The notes beneath the pieces were generated by a model. That model ran no database searches and was not told where the DNA came from. It saw only the letters and a list, made by a program, of their open reading frames with translations. Below are positions 46,298-57,275 of a stretch of DNA of 64,000 nt, one piece after another (position 1 is the first letter of the stretch; each line of letters opens with the position of its first letter). Source of the DNA: Hevea brasiliensis. Taxonomy: Eukaryota; Streptophyta; Magnoliopsida; Malpighiales; Euphorbiaceae. Where the stretch lies: the NCBI RefSeq assembly GCF_030052815.1, contig NC_079496.1, forward strand, positions 71,847,652 to 71,911,651, read 5' to 3'. A program made the position numbers and the translations under genes.

Positions 46298-48068
46298 CTA
46301 TATTTGCCATTTAGATTGTTGATTATATGATTTAATTGTGTGATTTGATCATGAGATGATTGATTCATTGCTGGTTGGATCAAGAGGTGTGGCGGCACAC
46401 ATGGTGAAGCCACCATTGGTGGCGGCAACAATGGTTCCATGGGTGGTTCAAGGTTTGGCTTTTAATTCTGCAATTATTGTATGATCTAAGGCCTATTCTT
46501 TGACTAATTAAAGTGTTTAATTAGTATTTTTAATCACACAATTAAATTGTGATTCAAATCAGAATTTTAAAAATTGTTTGAATGTGATTCAAATCTGAAT
46601 TTTAAAAGTTGTTAGAATGTGATTCAAATGTGAATTTTTAAAGTTGTTTGAATCATATTTAAATCTGATTTTTTAAAATTGATTCAATAAATTTCAGATT
46701 TGATTTTTTAAAAAATATTTGAATGTGATTCAAATCTGATTTTTTAAAAAATGTTTGAATGTGATTCAAATCTGAATTTTTGAAGTTGTTTGAATGTGAT
46801 TCAAATCTAAATTTTTAAATTTGTTTGAATGAGATTCAAATCTGAATTTTTAAATTTATTTGAATCATATTCAAATCTGGATTTTTAAGTTGAATATGAG
46901 ATATTCAATTTAATTTAAGTATGTATGTTTTATTTAATTGTTAAATAGTGATATGCATGATGGATGATCATGGACTATAAAAGACCAATGTGATTGAATT
47001 TATTTCTTTTATGTTTCTTTGGGATTGTAAATTAATTAATTTATTTTAATTTATTTTGGGCATGTATTATTAAGTTTGTAATAATTTTTGGGTTGTAATT
47101 TCATTTATTTAAGTTCTTGTAAATTCGCCTTGGTATGCCAAGGATTACTATGTAATATTGGATTGCAAGAAGTTCAAGGAGGTCAAGAGCATTGGTGGGA
47201 CCAGTGGGAGGAATTCAATATCAAGTGTTGATTATGTACTCCTTCAGCAACTCTTGTAAAATGAATGAATGAAATGCACCTAGGAATGCCCTGATTCAAT
47301 TCTTGGTGGCTCAGAAATGAATCCCTTAGAAAGTCCATGATCATACCATATTTACTGCTTATCCATGAATGCATGAGATGTATGGGAATGTATGCAATTA
47401 TATGATATATGTATGCTAAATGGATAATGTGCAAAGTGAGACCTTAATAGTAATAAGGATGGCTATAAAATCTTCCAAACAAATGATTAAGTTGGAAATG
47501 CTATAATTAAAGTAATTATAACATAAGCCCTCCATTGGGGCAATTATTTTAAGAAATTTTAAATAGTTGCATGAGATGCAATTAATTTAAGAGATTTTCT
47601 TAAGAATAATTGTTAAGCATGAGATGTTGTAAATATGTAAATGGTTTGGTGGCCAATATTGGATGTACCTGAGGACATTAAAATTATTTGCATAATTACT
47701 GACTCAATGGGATCAACTTAACTAATGCAAGATAAGTCAATAATGGATGTACCTGAGATTTTGAGCATTAGAGGCTAGGTAAAGGATTGAACCTCACATG
47801 AGATGTGATGGGCAATGAGTTGCTCACTTATAGTTTATTGTAATTCCAATAATGGATGTACCTGAGGATGATCAATAGAATTATAAGAATTCAATCACCC
47901 ATTAGAAATCCATCCAACTAGGATTTCCGTTTTCTACTCTGGAAGTGTAGGATTCGCTAAGTTAGTGGGAGGACCAATTTGATTAAAAGACCATAATCAT
48001 TTTGGTTAATTACATGATACATTTACTAATTAATCTGGTTATTTTCTGCAGTTAATTTTCTGATAAAA
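46298..48068 (+). other. Copia-D leader
   Basis: Non-coding. Contains the dyad minisatellite (46540-46895) and three copies of GGATGTACCTGAG (47662, 47745, 47855) about 80-110 bp apart. No gene is seen; the short frames are shared shadows. Confidence 0.78.
46540..46895 (+). repeat. Copia-D leader minisatellite, about 10 units of about 35 bp
   Basis: Units of the form GATTCAAATCTGAATTTTTA plus a TTGTTTGAATGT tail. Most contain TTTGAATGTGATTCAAA, a dyad with 7-bp arms. Some units are degenerate (46665-46710). Confidence 0.88.
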
Positions 48069-48855
48069 ATGAGCACAAAACAACCACCACCATCCAATAT
48101 CCTTGCAAGCATACTTGATCACAACAGGTTGATAGGACCTAATCATGCGATTGGTTAAGAAATTTGAAACTTGTCCTGAACCTTGAACATATAGGATATG
48201 TTCTAGATTCAAATGTTCCTGGTCCTTTACCTCCAGAGGCCACACAAGAGGAACATGAAACTTTGGACAAGTGGAAGGAGCATGATATGAGAGCTAAGTG
48301 TTACATGCTTGCTTCCATGAGTAATGAGTTACAGAAGCAACATGAGAACATGCAGAGTGCGAGTGAGATCCTCCTTCACCTACAAGAGTTGTATAGTGAG
48401 CACAAGAGAATGCTAGGTATGAGATATCTAGACAGCTATTCCGTATGAGGATGTCTGAGGGACAGAATGTTGGGGATCATGTCCACAAGATGATTCGGCT
48501 GATTGAGCAGTTGGAACATCTTGACTTCAACATGGATATCCAACTACAAACGGATTTGATCCTTCAGTCCCTTCTTGAGTCTTTTGGGAATTTTGTGACA
48601 AATTTCCATATGACTAAACAGGAATGCACCTTAGCTGGTTTACTCAACATGCTGGTTATTGCCCAAAAGAATATGCCAGGCAATAAAGGAAAAGAGGTAG
48701 CTTTGGTTGCATCTTCTTCTGTTGGAAAGTCCAACAAGAAGAAGGGCAATAAGAAAAAGAAACTTAAAATTCCTGGTCCTTCCAAGAAAATAGCTAAACA
48801 GAAAGGGAAGACCAAAGCTGACAAAGGCAAAGGAAAGTGTTTCCACTGCCAATAG
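48069..48855 (+). pseudogene. Copia-D gag (two frameshifts)
   Basis: Starts at the ATG at 48069. The reading changes frame near 48140-48160, where this copy reads ATGCGATTGG and sister copies have a CTGATTGG-type context, and again near 48410. Readable blocks: 48164-48448 (LDKWKEHDMRAKCYMLASMS, ASEILLHLQELY) and 48445-48855 (MRMSEGQNVGDHVHKMIRLI, then NKKKGNKKKKLKIPG and the start CFHCQ of the zinc knuckle, ending in TAG). The rest of the knuckle is lost at the deletion that follows. Confidence 0.87.
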
Positions 48856-48900
48856 GAAAGTGTTTCCATTGCCAGTAAGAAAGTGTTTCCACTGGCTAGA
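48832..48900 (+). other. Copia-D deletion junction with triplicated zinc-knuckle sequence
   Basis: Three consecutive copies of a 20-22 bp unit around GAAAGTGTTTCCAYTGCCA (the third incomplete), then TAGAGTATAGCAATCTAAAA, which in A, B and C lies about 0.5 kb further on in the pre-integrase part. The missing segment contains the rest of the zinc knuckle and the entire DTG protease. The triplication suggests template slippage during reverse transcription. Confidence 0.8.
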
Positions 48901-50653
48901 GTATAGCAATCTAAAAGAATGCAATGCCATGGTGAAAACCAACTCAAGTTCAAAATATATTTGACACTTAAGGTTATGTCATGTTGCAGAATATAGGATT
49001 GCAAAATTGGAGAAAATGGGGATTCTATCCTCATTGGGCTCTGAGCCTACTGCAACTTGTGAATCTTGCCTTCAAGGCAAAATGACTATATCACCCTTTG
49101 TTGGACAAGGGCTAAGAGCTGAAAATATTTTGGAGCTAATACATAGTGATGTATGTGGTCCATTTAAAGAAATGGCTAGAGGGGGTTTTCATTATTTTAT
49201 TACCTTTACTGATGATAAATCAAGGTTTGGGTATTTGTATTTGATGAAATACAAACATGAATCTTTTGAAAAGTTCAAAGAATTTAAATCTGAAGTGGAA
49301 AATCAAACAGGAAAGAGTATTAAAGCTCTTCGATCAGATCGTGGAGATGAATATTTGAGTACTGAATTTGATGAATACTTGAGAGAGCATGGCATTGTTT
49401 CTCAGCTGACTCCTCCAGGAATGCCACAGCTGAATGGTGTATCTGAAAGGAGAAATCGTACCCTATTGGATATGGTACGTAGTATGATGAGCTATACTGA
49501 TATGCCAATTTTCTTTTGGGGTTTTGCATTAGAATCAGCTTTGTATATTCTGAATAGGATTCCATCAAAATCTGTTTCTTCCACACCTTATGAGATATGG
49601 CATGGAAGAAAACCAAGTCTTAAGCATGTTAAGATTTGGGGTTGTCCAGCTTATATCAAAAAGCTGAACACTGATAAATTGGAGACCAGATCAGAAAAAG
49701 GTCGATTTGTTGGATATCCAAAAGATAGTTTTGGATATTATTTTTATTTGCCTACTTCACAAAAGGTTGTGATAAGTAGAGATGCCGCATTTCTTGAACA
49801 ACTGTTTGTTCAAGAAGGAGGCAAAGGAAGGCAAATAGAGTTAGAATTGGAGAATTCTGACCAACCAACATATCAAATGGATATAGATCCATCTAGTCAA
49901 CCAATACTTGTTGATGATACATCTACAGCTGTTCCTCGTAAAACAACCAGGGTATCTCACCCACCAGTGAGATATGGTTTTCTTCATGAAGAAGAACAAG
50001 AGTTGTCTACTCATGAAGAAGTAGATCATGGAGATGATCCACTTACCTATGAAGAAGCTATATCAGATATAGACTCTTCAAAATGGATTGATGCTATGAA
50101 ATCCGAGATTGATTCCATGTATAAGAATCAAGTTTGGGATCTTGTTGACCCACCTAAAGGTATTGTACCTATAGGGAACAAATGGGTTTTCAAGAAGAAA
50201 ATTGGTTCTGATGGAAAGGTAGAGACCTATAAGGCAAGGCTAGTAGCGAAAGGGTTTCGCCAAAGGCAAGGAATAGACTATGAGGAGACTTTCTCACCTG
50301 TTGCCATGCTTAAATCAATTAGGATTTTATTAGCAATAGCTGCATACTATGATTATGAGATTTGGCAGATGGATGTCAAAACAGCTTTTCTCAATGGATA
50401 CATTGAAGAAAACATTTTCATGGAACAACCTAGGGGATTTGAATCCCAAGATGGTTCCAAGGTATGCAAGCTAAAGCGATCCATTTATGGGTTGAAACAA
50501 GCTTCGAGGAGTTGGAACATCCGTTTTGATGAAGCCATTAAATCCTTTGGTTTTATCAAAAAAAAAAAAAAGAGGATGAGCCATGAGTATATAAGAAGGT
50601 TAGTGATAGTGCTATCACTTTCCTTGTCTTATATGTGGATGACATACTGTTGA
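48900..50653 (+). pseudogene. Copia-D integrase and N-terminal reverse transcriptase (548-codon frame)
   Basis: Open from 49007 to 50653, with pre-integrase sequence (FDT/WHLR-type) just upstream in another frame. Integrase: Asp48 in HSDVCGPFKEM, Asp111 in LRSDRGDEY, Glu147 in GVSERRNRTL, exact DD35E spacing. Linker with PYEIWHGRKPSLKHVKIWG. RT from about residue 345: KWVFKKKIGSDG, YKARLVAKGFRQRQGIDYEE, Asp456 in MDVKTAFLNGY, KLKRSIYGLKQASRSW. The frame is lost at a 14-A run (50558-50571). No protease precedes it. Confidence 0.92.
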
Positions 50654-51620
50654 TAGGTAATGACACAGGTATGTTGACAACTATAAAGGTATGGTTGTCA
50701 AATACATTCTCCATGAAAGACTTAGGGGAGGCAACCTATATTCTTGGAATTCGCATCTATAGAGATAGAGCAAAAAGAATAATTGGTTTATCCTAAAGTC
50801 TATACTTGGAAAAGGTGTTAAAGAGGTTTAACATGCTTGATTCCAAGAGAGGATTGTTACTAGTGAGACATGGTATCCATCTTTCTAAAGAGATGTCTTC
50901 AAAGACACCTGAAGAAAGAGATAAGATGGCCAGGATTCCATATGCTTCGGCTATTGGAAGTATAATGTATGCAATGTTGTGTACTAGGCCGGATATCGCA
51001 TATGCTGTTAGTTTGACTAGCAGGTATCAATCCAATCCAGGTTTGGAACACTGGATAGCTGTCAAGAATATTCTTAAGTACTTGATAAGAACTAAGGATT
51101 TATTCTTGATTTATGGATGTGGAGACTTGCAATTGGATGGTTATACTGATTATGATTTCCAATCAGATATCGATGATAGAAAGTCTACCTCTGGATATGT
51201 GTTCATTTGTAATGGAGGTGCAGTCAGTTGGAAGAGTTCCAAACAGAGCACGCATTGCAGATTCCATTATCGAAATTTGAGTCTATTCTGCATCGAGATC
51301 TTGCAAAAGAAGTGTTTGGATAAAGAAGTTCGTGACAGAACTTACGGTAGTTCCTTCCATTGAATCAGCGGTTCCACTACCTTTGTGACAATAATGGAGC
51401 AGTCATACAGGCTAAGGAACCAAGGTCTCACCAGAAATCCAAACACATAGAAAGGCGCTACCACATTATCAGAGAAATAGTTGGGCGAAGCGATGTAGCC
51501 ATGCAGAAAATAGCATCAGCTGAAAATCCAGCTGATCCATTCACTAAGCCTATGTCACAGACTCAGTTAGACCAACATCTTGAGAAGATAGGTCTAAGAT
51601 ATTGTAATGAATGGCTCTAG
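50654..51620 (+). pseudogene. Copia-D reverse transcriptase C-terminus and RNase H
   Basis: Continuation of RT in another frame: the YVDD region is encoded around 50620-50650 out of frame with the preceding ORF. Then 50806-51363 has RGLLLVRHGIHLSKEMSSKT, GSIMYAMLCTRPDIAYAVSL and DIDDRKSTSGYVF (RNase H). 51360-51620 has DNNGAVIQAKEPRSHQKSKH, ADPFTKPMSQ and the stop TAG at 51618. At least two frameshifts. Confidence 0.9.
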
Positions 51621-51634
51621 TGCTAGTGGGAGAT
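51621..51634 (+). other. Copia-D polypurine tract
   Basis: TGCTAGTGGGAGAT immediately before the 3' LTR, as in Copia-A. Confidence 0.8.
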
Positions 51635-53750
51635 TGTTAGTAGTATGCCCTAGAGCATATCATTTAGTATGTATCTTGTACATAATTTTATTAATAAAAG
51701 GCATTTCCACTTTTCCGTTTACATAATATATTTATGTGTAATAGAAAAGGTCCATTGATATTTTGTTAGAAATATTATTCTTAAGTTGTTAAGAATATGA
51801 GTGATAATATTTCTAGCACAAAGTATCATAAATAGGTTCACAATCGAGGATACTTCATAATAAGGACATGACTTATCCAGAAAGATTGTATTCATGTTTG
51901 TTCCCAAGTTATTTATATGAGATATAAATAAGATGGAATGGTGAGTCTCATGCCATATAACAAACATGATAGGCACTTATAAATGATAAGTAGGTCGAAC
52001 GGTGACACTTATGACAAGCACATGGAGTTTACTCTTGTCAATGTTTTGTCATAAATCATATCAATGCATATAATCTTTAGACTGAGATAGCACAGCTTAT
52101 CTTGTATATAGGTAGTTTGAGTTTGATACTGCTTTCATACTTGTACTATGTATGGGTATATGGGCATGTGTTGGCTCCTGCTAGTTATATATGGAGGTAG
52201 GTGTTGATCAAGATGGAATCTGTTCCTCTAAGTAAATAGAGATAAAATCCTATGTTCATTTAATTGTTCTTGATGTTTCAAGTTCCTGGCTAGGACAGAT
52301 AGATTTATTCAGAAAGAGTTTCTGATGAGAAAAATCTTTTAATCAAGAACTGGAATTAAAAGAGAACATAATATTCATAGCAAATGGAGTTTGACATAAA
52401 CCATGACTCCAGCTTGAGTTGGGATTTTGTAACAGAGAGATTCTAGTGCATGGTAACATATGATTATAGGTTCATTTAAGGTAAACCTTATTACTAATTG
52501 GGTGGCCATGGCATGCTATGCTAGGTGTTAACCACGGTCTATGAGGTTCATAAAATGATTTAGAGAAATCATTTATGGTAAGAAAGAGTTCTGATGATAT
52601 TAAGAGTTGATATCATGTCTCATTGCCAATTAGTGATGAGCCTAGTAAGTCACACACATACACAAGTTATCACCTATTTAAATATGATTTAATTAATTAA
52701 TTAAAGAGTTTAATTGATTAATTAAATAGGTTTGGTTTGAAATTAAATTGCAAAGTCCGTAGCATGACTTGAAACCAAATCTAGATTATTGGATGTGTAG
52801 TATAAATTAAATTTATATTTAAAGTGTTTAAATATGAATTTAATTGATGAGAAATTAATTAATAGAGATTAATTAATTAATTTATATCAATATATTTGAT
52901 ATAAATTAATTAGAAGAAGAAAATAATTATTTTGGGTTAAGAACTCAAAATTAAGACACAGGGGCATTTTGGTCATTTTATAGTGTGACACGTGGCACCA
53001 TGAGATGGTGACACATGGGATTACACATAAGCTTGCCAAATGTTTTTTTTTAATCATGTAAGATGATTAAAATCAAGATTAAATATAGGTTTGACACTTG
53101 GCACAATGTGATTGGGTCACTTAAACCTAGAGCTAATCAAAAGGTGACATGTGGCTAGGGTTTAATGTGTTAACCTAGCTATTTAAGTGTGGTTATGAAA
53201 AGAAAAAATAACCAGCAGCCTCTCCTCTCATTTGTCACGCCACTTTGAGCCTCTCCAGCTATTTCTCTTCATCTCTCATCAATTCAAAGAGATTAGCCAT
53301 CAATCTTTTGAATTAAGAACACTAGAAATTGTTTCTAGTGTCCTGTTTACATCTCTAATCTCTTAAAAGGCAGAACTTGAATTTCTAATTAATAGAAAAA
53401 GCTTTAGAGGCTGTTCAAGGGCTTCCATAGGTGTTCTTGGTGTGGACAAGCTAGAGGGACAACATTTGGTGTCCTGAAGACGAATCTCAAAGGCGCAGAC
53501 ATTTGCGATTGCATCAAGAGGTTAGTGTAATCGTTCTTGATTTAATCTAGGGTTTTAAAATTAATCTGATTAATTTTAAAATCTTAAATGGCAAATACAG
53601 ATCCAAAAACATATTAAAAGAGTTTTAATATGTTGTTTATCATTGAAATCAAATAGATAAAAATAAATCTTGCATGGTGCAAGTGACCCTAGGCGAAATT
53701 TTTTGAATTCAATGGTATAATCTTGTGTTTTTCACGCTTCCATTCCTTTA
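51635..53750 (+). repeat. Copia-D 3' LTR (2116 bp)
   Basis: Starts TGTTAGTAGTATGCCC and ends TTCCATTCCTTTA, followed by CATGA. Nearly identical to the 5' LTR. Differences include CGAACGGTGAC (51995-52005) where the 5' LTR has CGAACCAGTGAC. Confidence 0.95.
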
Positions 53751-54579
53751 CATGATACATCTTTGTACTTCCTGGGTGCATAGCATATACACTGGTGTGT
53801 GCCTCTTTTAGAATACTGGCCTTCAATTCCCCATCATCTGGTACACACAGTCTTCCTTTGTAATACAGACACCCATCTGCTTTCACCTCATAGTCAGTTG
53901 CTTTTCCCCCTGGGATTTTGCTCACAATAGCCATTAGCTTTTCATCTACGCTCTGCCCATCTAAAATCTGCTGTAATAGGTTTGGCCTCACTTGTAACTC
54001 AGCCAAAATAGCTCCATCTCGAACTAAAGATAGACAGGCATTCAATGATCTCAAAGCTGTCATGGATTTTTTGCTCAAAGCATCAGTAACTACATTTGCC
54101 TTACCAGGATGGTAGTCAATTACACAATCATAGTCCTTCAGGAACTCAATCCATCGCCTCTGTCTAAGGTTGAGCTCCTTCTGAGTTGGCAAATATTTTA
54201 GACTCTTGTGGTCTGTGTAAATGTAGCACTTTTCACCATACAAGTAATGCCTCCATATCTTCAGTGCGAAGATAATTGCTGCAAGCTCTAGATCATGGGT
54301 AGGGTAATTTTGTTCATGTGGCCTTAGCTGCCTGGAAGCATAAGCGACCACTTTCCCCTCTTGCATCAATACACACCCTAACCCATTATGAGAGGCATCA
54401 CTGTAGACTACAAAGTCCTTTCACGACCTTTGTGTTAACACCGGTGCCTCTGTCAATATAGCCTTCAACTTCTCAAAGCTGGTGCGACACTTGTCATTCG
54501 GTCAAATCGATATTCTTGTGTAACAACTTGGTCATTGGAGCAGCTATTAAGGAAAATCCTTCACAAATCTCTGTAATAC
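53751..54579 (-). pseudogene. Gypsy-E2 (left unit) RNase H and integrase zinc domain
   Basis: Minus strand: RNase H ([48 protein letters not shown]), then the spacer, then the start of the H2C2 integrase zinc domain ([20 protein letters not shown]) cut by Copia-D at 53751. The upstream end (54420-54579) is scrambled by several small indels, most at positions where the right unit has CAG or CTG. Without those changes it would connect to the RT frame above. Confidence 0.9.
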
Positions 54580-54582
54580 CAG

Positions 54583-56235
54583 CTAGCCCCAGAAGCTTCG
54601 ACCTCGGTTGTATTTACGGGAGGCTTCCATTCCATCATCGCTTCTATTTTCTTGGGATCCACCTAATCCCATCGGTGACACTATGTGTCCAAGGAATGCA
54701 ATCTCATTCAACCAGAAGTCACACTTGGATAACTTAGCATACAGCTTCTTTTCTCTCAGGGTTTGCAAAATAATCCTCAAATGCTCATCATGTTCTTCCC
54801 TGGTCTTGGAATACACCAGAATATCATCAATAAAGACCACTACGAACCGTTCTAGGTATGGATGGAAGATATAGTTCATAAGGTCCATAAATGCCGCTGG
54901 TGCATTTGTTAGGCCAAAGGGCATCACCAGAAACTCATAATGCCCATACTGGGTCCTGAATGCAGTCTTTGGCACATCTACATCCTTCACCCTCAACTGA
55001 TGATACCCTGATCTGAGATCAATCTTAGAAAATACTCCTGCTCCCTTCAACTGATCAAACAGATCATCAATTCTAGGCAACGGATATTTGTTCTTCACAG
55101 TCACTTTATTCAACTGCCGGTAATCGATGCATAACCTCAAAGTCCCATCCTTTTTCTTTACAAACAGCACTGGAGCTCCCCATGGTGACACACTGGGGCG
55201 TATAAACCCCTTATCAAGTAACTCTTGCAACTGAGTTTTCAACTCCCTCAATTCAGTGGGTGCCATCCTGTAAGGAGCAATGGAAATGGGTACTGTACCC
55301 GACAGTGTCTCAATAGCAAACTCGACTTCCGTTTCTGGTGGCAAACCAGGCAAATCTTTAGGGAATACGTCTGGGAAGTCTCTTACTGTGGGTATATCAC
55401 TCAGGTTTGGCTTAGCCTGCCTAGTATCCACCACATGTGCTAGGTAGGCTTCACAGCCTTTTCTCATCATTCTTCTTGCAACTGTGGCTGAGATAACATT
55501 GGACAGGAAATCTGTCCTTTCACCCACAACAGTGATCTCATTACCCTTTGAAGTTTTCAGAGAAATTCTCTTCAATTTGCAATCAACTATTGCCTGATGA
55601 CGTGACAACCAGTCCATTCCCAAAATCACGTCAAACTCGTGGAAGGGCAACTCAATCAGCTCTGCCAAAAATTCATACCCCTGAATCCTTAATGGGCAAC
55701 CCTTGTATACTTTGTTCACTACTATACTGTGGCCCAATGGATTAGTGACCAGAATGTCTTGGTCACTCTCCCCTACTAGTATCCCCCTTTCTACGGGTAG
55801 GTTGATGCAGATGTATGAATGAGTGGATCCTGGATCCACCAATGCATGCACAGATGTATTGTAGAGGGAGAACGTACCCCTGATAACGTCCAGGGCATCT
55901 TGCTCCTCCTGAGCTCTCATGGCATAAGCTCTGGCAGGTGGTCTATTATCAAGCCTCTCTGCTGGCTCAGATGCAGGCCTCTGTGATGGTCCCACTGCAT
56001 CAGATTTGCCAGATTTCCTACCCCTTTGTGGTGCAGGACCAGGTCTGTCTGCTTGTGTTGGAGCAGCTGTAGTAGTTCTGTGTGGACAGTTCTTCAACTG
56101 ATGCTCTGTTGACCCACACCTTAAGCAGGCACCAGTCACTCTCCAATACTCCCCCTTATGCCATTTCAAAAAATGTGGACATGCAGAAGATGCTGGGGCT
56201 GGTCCCCTGAACCCCATCCCTAGAGAGCTGCCCAC
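54583..56235 (-). CDS. Gypsy-E2 (left unit) nucleocapsid, protease and reverse transcriptase
   Basis: A 550-codon open frame. N-terminal part: CCHC knuckle [16 protein letters not shown] (about residues 38-53, CX2CX4HX4C), a linker, then aspartic protease ([20 protein letters not shown] and [18 protein letters not shown]). RT follows: [55 protein letters not shown] and the catalytic [13 protein letters not shown]. The start shown is only the first ATG of the open segment; the protein would normally be read on from Gag. The end frame is lost at the CWG-rich error cluster below 54600. Confidence 0.9.
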   Translation of the reverse strand: MGSSLGMGFRGPAPASSACPHFLKWHKGEYWRVTGACLRCGSTEHQLKNCPHRTTTAAPTQADRPGPAPQRGRKSGKSDAVGPSQRPASEPAERLDNRPPARAYAMRAQEEQDALDVIRGTFSLYNTSVHALVDPGSTHSYICINLPVERGILVGESDQDILVTNPLGHSIVVNKVYKGCPLRIQGYEFLAELIELPFHEFDVILGMDWLSRHQAIVDCKLKRISLKTSKGNEITVVGERTDFLSNVISATVARRMMRKGCEAYLAHVVDTRQAKPNLSDIPTVRDFPDVFPKDLPGLPPETEVEFAIETLSGTVPISIAPYRMAPTELRELKTQLQELLDKGFIRPSVSPWGAPVLFVKKKDGTLRLCIDYRQLNKVTVKNKYPLPRIDDLFDQLKGAGVFSKIDLRSGYHQLRVKDVDVPKTAFRTQYGHYEFLVMPFGLTNAPAAFMDLMNYIFHPYLERFVVVFIDDILVYSKTREEHDEHLRIILQTLREKKLYAKLSKCDFWLNEIAFLGHIVSPMGLGGSQENRSDDGMEASRKYNRGRSFWG

Positions 56236-56365
56236 TGATGGTGTGGACTAACCTCTCCTAGGGGTAAACTGTGGCCTGGGCCCCTGAGACTGACCCTGAC
56301 CTTGTGGTTGACCTGAACTCTGTGCAGGTGGACCCTTGAACTGCTTCCCAAATGTAGGAGATGAA

Positions 56366-57148
56366 CTAGACTGACCTGGGCCCCTCTTCTGCTGTCTCTC
56401 TTTTGGTCTGCTCACTTATTCTAACCTTTTCAACCTTTATTGCAGCTTCCACTAACTTGGTGAAGTCTATGATTCCCAAAGCAGTTGTCATTATCTTTAT
56501 ATTGTCATTTAGTCCCTCTTCAAATCTCTTACACCTTTCGGCCTCATTAGGGACTATCTCCCTTCCATAGCGGCTCAATCTGACGAATTCCTCCTCATAC
56601 TCGGCCACTGACAGCTGTCTCTGCCTCAGATTAATGAACTCTCTTCTTCTCACTTCCAGGTATACACTACCCACATATTTCTTCTTAATTTCAGACAGGA
56701 AGAAGTCCCAAGTTATAATTTCTGGCTGCACTTCACTGGATACCGTGTCCCACCATTCATATGCATCATGTTGCAACAGAGATACAGTAGCCTCTAAATT
56801 TTGCTCTGGGGTGCAGTGGAGTTGTTTTAAAACTCTGCCTGTTCTGTTCAACCAATTCTCGGCTACAACAGAATCATCTTCTCTCTTGCCAAAGAAGTCC
56901 AGTGCTCCAAACTTTCTCAATTTTTCTGAATGTGATTTTGGTTGTGGAGGTGGTGGTGGTGGTGCTGGCATTACCCCGGCCATTTGTCTGAAGAATTCGG
57001 CCATTTGCTGGAACATGGCCTGTGGAGGCTGAGCAAGCTCTCCTTGAGCTGGCGGAGTAGGTTCTCCCCTATCCCCAGTCTCAGCTACTGCAGGTGGAGC
57101 ATGACTCTCCACTTCCTCCTCAACTGCTCTCTGTGATGTAGGGTCCAT
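56366..57148 (-). CDS. Gypsy-E2 (left unit) Gag capsid
   Basis: A 260-codon frame from the ATG at 57148 (MDPTSQRAVEEEVESHAPP), a Pro-rich stretch with PPPPPPQP, then the gypsy Gag core (FFGKREDDSVVAENWLNRTG, AYEWWDTVSSEVQPEIITWD, LRQRQLSVAEYEEEFVRLSR, RCKRFEEGLNDNIK). A one-base shift near 56400 ends the frame just before the Gln/Gly-rich spacer (56236-56365), which leads to the CCHC knuckle of the next frame. An in-frame stop lies near 56247. Gag-Pol would be one polyprotein if these are errors. Confidence 0.9.
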   Translation of the reverse strand: MDPTSQRAVEEEVESHAPPAVAETGDRGEPTPPAQGELAQPPQAMFQQMAEFFRQMAGVMPAPPPPPPQPKSHSEKLRKFGALDFFGKREDDSVVAENWLNRTGRVLKQLHCTPEQNLEATVSLLQHDAYEWWDTVSSEVQPEIITWDFFLSEIKKKYVGSVYLEVRRREFINLRQRQLSVAEYEEEFVRLSRYGREIVPNEAERCKRFEEGLNDNIKIMTTALGIIDFTKLVEAAIKVEKVRISEQTKRETAEEGPRSV

Positions 57149-57275
57149 ATCCTATTCAAAATAAGAAAGACAAACAGATCTGCATTAGTGTCACCTCGAC
57201 TCTTACAAATGCAATGCATGGTATGGACTCAATGTAGGCCCAGAAACGCCTAAACCGTGCTCTGATACCACTAAA
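57149..57275 (-). other. Gypsy-E2 short leader and primer-binding site
   Basis: Only 127 bp separate the central LTR from gag. The primer site in sense TGGTATCAGAGCA lies at 57258-57270 (plus strand TGCTCTGATACCA), 5 bp from the LTR, and matches tRNA-iMet. This identifies 57276-60379 as the 5' LTR of the left unit. Confidence 0.9.

Larger units (their letters stand above)
44169..53750 (+). mobile_element. Copia-D, plus-strand Ty1/copia element (9.6 kb), protease missing
   Basis: Complete LTRs (44169-46281, 51635-53750), primer site, leader, gag, integrase, RT, RNase H and polypurine tract, flanked by a perfect CATGA duplication (44164-44168, 53751-53755). It interrupts the integrase gene of Gypsy-E2, and the intact sister sequence at about 61690 confirms the empty site. 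Same family as A-C but inserted in the opposite direction. The protease and neighbouring segment are deleted at about 48855-48900. Both LTRs end TG...TA instead of TG...CA. Confidence 0.95.

Noticed and set aside
46540..46895. Regular short repeats resembling a CRISPR array
   Set aside because: Units are directly adjacent without unique spacers, degenerate, and present in every copy of the copia leader; this is a plant genome.
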